In this document: one piece after another, positions 62,243 to 64,000 of the stretch
Position numbering within the stretch: position 1 is the stretch's first letter
How the letters are laid out: each line of letters begins with the position of its first letter
Assembly: GCA_049652385.1 (NCBI GenBank)
Contig: JBASDX010000009.1
Location: 220,631 to 284,630, forward strand
Length of the DNA stretch: 64,000 nt
Source of the DNA: DMER64 sp049652385
GTDB lineage: Bacteria; Bacteroidota; Bacteroidia; Bacteroidales; UBA932
Direction of reading: 5' to 3'
The notes under the pieces: model-generated
What the model was told of the DNA's origin: nothing
Databases searched by the model: none
Seen by the model: only the letters and a program-made list of their open reading frames with translations
Position numbers and translations under genes: made by a program

Positions 62243-62774
62243 TTCTAAAAAACCATACGGGTCAAAATCTTTGGCAATTTCTTACCCTGGGGGGTCATAT
62301 TCTCTTGCTGTTAAGCATAAAGATGACATAGAGATCCTAGATAGCCTGGTAATAAGAGCTGATTGTGAGCCAGATACTAAGTGGGACGGAAAGAAGTGTA
62401 TTAGATATGAAACGAAAGGAGAAATTAAACCAGAATTCAGTCATTGTGAAATAAATGATGGATCTAGCGGTTGTTCTGTTGAGTTAACATGGAATACGAT
62501 AGACCCAGATCCTTCAAAAAAATCAAAAGTAATGGCTGGTTCTAAGGTAATAGCAGAGGTAAATATGGGAAATGAGACTGTGAGCGTCTCTTACCCTTAT
62601 TCTATTTATAACTTAGAGCACAAAGGAAAAACACTAGGAACTGCTTATGCTAATTCTTATTGTAAAGCAGGAGCAATTTGGGATGGAAATAAGTGTGAAA
62701 GAAAGGTTGACCCTAAGGAAGATGATCTCATGGTTAGACACCCGGATTCTATATATCTGTTTATAGCCGGATAA
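62187..62774 (+). pseudogene. Secreted cysteine-bracketed repeat protein, 3' part (frameshifted)
   Basis: It continues the preceding gene one frame over. It holds the end of the third repeat ('SLAISYPGGSYSLAVKHKDD' to 'ADCEPDTKWDGKKC') and a fourth ('HCEINDGSSGCSVELTWNT...VSYPYSIYNLEHKGKTLG..YC..GAIWDGNKC'). The paired 'YPxxxYxLxxKxK' and 'WDGxKC' elements repeat exactly. The last residues ('RHPDSIYLFIAG') look unrelated and may be past the end of the foreign block. Confidence 0.65.
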
Positions 62775-62882
62775 TTTCATACAGTTAGGAATATCCGAAA
62801 TGTTTTCAGGGCACTATCCAATAAATTGTGTAAACGATAATGCAAAAGTAAAAAGCATTATTAAATTTAAGGATTAAATCAA

Positions 62883-64000
62883 ATGGAAACACAATTTATG
62901 GACAGGAAAAAAACGGAAGTGCCTCCGGAGTTGTTGTCCAAAGAATTTCTAAAACAGTTTAAGACAGAAGAAGATGTCAGTAAATTCTTTAAGGATCTGC
63001 ATTCACAGGTACTCGAGCAAATGTTACAGGGCGAGATGGATGCGCACCTGGGCTACGAAAAGCATGATGTAGCGGGTAATAACACAGGCAATTCAAGGAA
63101 CGGTAGTTTTCCCAAAACCATCCAGACCGAACACGGTGAATCAACCATCCGGATACCCAGGGACCGGAACGGTGTATTTGAATCTGTCATCGTTCCTAAA
63201 CATCAAAGCAGAGGTTTATCCATAGAAAAACTTGTCATATCACTTTATGCAAAAGGGATGAGCGTTTCTGATATCGAGGAAGAATTACGTAGTATTTATG
63301 AAATAAACCTTTCCGGCTCTTCCATATCCATTATTACCAACAAAGTGACCCAAGCTGTTCAGGAATGGCAAAACCGGCCTCTGGAGCGGCAATATCTGAT
63401 TGTTTGGATGGACGGCATCATATTCAAGTCACGTGACGGTGGAAAGGTTATCAATAAAACGGTTTATATATGCGTTGGGCTTCCCAAAACGGGGAAAAAG
63501 GAAGTTTTGGGCCTATGGGTAGGCAAAGCAGAAAGTGCTTCTTTCTGGATGAGTGTACTAACCGATCTCAAAGCCCGTGGAGTGGAAGACATTCTAATAA
63601 CCTGTACAGATAATCTGAACGGCTTTACCGATACTATCCGAAGTGTATTCCCGGAAGCAGCTACCCAGATATGCGTAGTGCACCAGATTCGGAACAGTTG
63701 CCGGTATGTTACGTACAAAGATTTGAAAGAATTCACGGCTGATTTAAAGACCATATATGGAGCTGTAAATAAGGAGGCTGCTGCTTTAGCTCTGGATACG
63801 TTTGAGTTAAAATGGAACTCGAAATACCGTTATGCTGTTCGCAGTTGGCATACGAACTGGGATGAACTGACTACGTTTTTTGATTACCCTGTTGAAATAC
63901 GTAAGATCATCTATACCACTAACTTAATTGAAAATCTTAACAGTAAAATCAGGAAATACACGAAAGCGAAACTCTCTTTTCCCAATGATGATGCTCTAAA
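62883..64000 (+). mobile_element. IS256-family transposase (C-terminus beyond window)
   Basis: 372 codons to the window edge. DDE residues are D177 ('WMDGI'), D243 ('CTDNLNGF') and E350 ('TTNLIENLN'). The family signature 'CVVHQIRNS' (C264, H267) is intact, as is the N-terminal 'MLQGEMDAHLGYEKHD'. All three catalytic residues are present, so the copy may be active; only ~30 C-terminal residues are missing. The left terminal repeat should lie in 62775-62882, but without the right end it cannot be defined. Confidence 0.93.

Larger units (their letters stand above)
58310..62750. other. AT-rich block of foreign character (Patescibacteria-like)
   Basis: Boundaries are approximate. Base composition drops visibly and codons shift to AGA/GGA/AAA-rich usage. 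The proteins are secreted, Cys- and Asn-rich and repeat-built, intergenic AGGACCGTCCT palindromes appear, and no TAnnTTTG promoters are seen. The flanks are a broken DUF6088-type gene and an IS256-family element. The cysteine-bracketed repeats resemble, from memory, large secreted proteins of Patescibacteria (Parcubacteria/Nomurabacteria). Either a transfer or an assembly chimera would explain it. Confidence 0.65.

Overview
The window looks like a chromosomal stretch of a Bacteroidota bacterium, probably of the order Bacteroidales. Several things point that way. Most genes carry the TAnnTTTG promoter element of this phylum and lack clear Shine-Dalgarno sequences. Phylum-typical families recur: DUF2723/GT117, DUF4271 beside hemD, DUF4254 beside a family-9 glycosyltransferase, a GH3 plus LuxE-like pair, a fused PlsC-GNAT lipid acyltransferase, rpsL-rpsG-fusA-rpsJ, and exported proteases joined to beta-propellers. 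I cannot name a genus.

Layout. 1-9.2 kb (minus): a GH95 lipoprotein cut by the window edge, groES-groEL, pnuC, a metalloprotease/propeller/outer-membrane-barrel protein, two tRNA-Gln, tadA and a bifunctional lipid acyltransferase. 9.3-28.8 kb: housekeeping (uvrC, rnpA-yidD, hemD, recO, rdgB, rsgA, prenyl synthase) mixed with envelope genes (DUF2723, GH3/LuxE-like, S41 protease, bactofilin, MATE, GT9). 28.8-29.85 kb: a gene-free kilobase full of structured repeats. 29.8-38.4 kb (minus): a five-gene co-directional cluster of glycyl-radical dehydratase (HypD-like), its activase, a tricorn-type protease, ornithine aminotransferase and citrullinase. Three of these activities would converge on P5C/glutamate semialdehyde. 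38.5-42.1 kb: the str operon through rpsJ, then a CAT tRNA. 42.1-43 kb: a second repeat-rich gap, followed by a hipBA-like pair. 44.6-57.8 kb: flavodiiron protein/DsrE, nuclease, OsmC, YjbQ, a complete recD-recC-recB operon and an AmmeMemoRadiSam radical SAM enzyme. 57.8-64 kb: a broken DUF6088-type gene runs into an AT-rich block with secreted, cysteine-bracketed repeat proteins unlike the rest of the window; an IS256-family transposase then runs off the end.

The most unusual content is non-coding. Four copies of a ~217-bp element, as two diverged subtypes, share an exact 89-39-89 bp architecture built from four 10-bp arms in alternating orientation. The arms differ between subtypes but stay self-complementary. 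They lie with two copies of a second long-loop inverted repeat in the two gene-free regions. The second highlight is the AT-rich block at about 58.3-62.75 kb. Its proteins resemble secreted repeat proteins of Patescibacteria, so it is either foreign DNA or a chimeric assembly. A third pattern is that about ten genes have the -7 promoter box only 3-6 nt before the start codon, which suggests frequent leaderless transcription.
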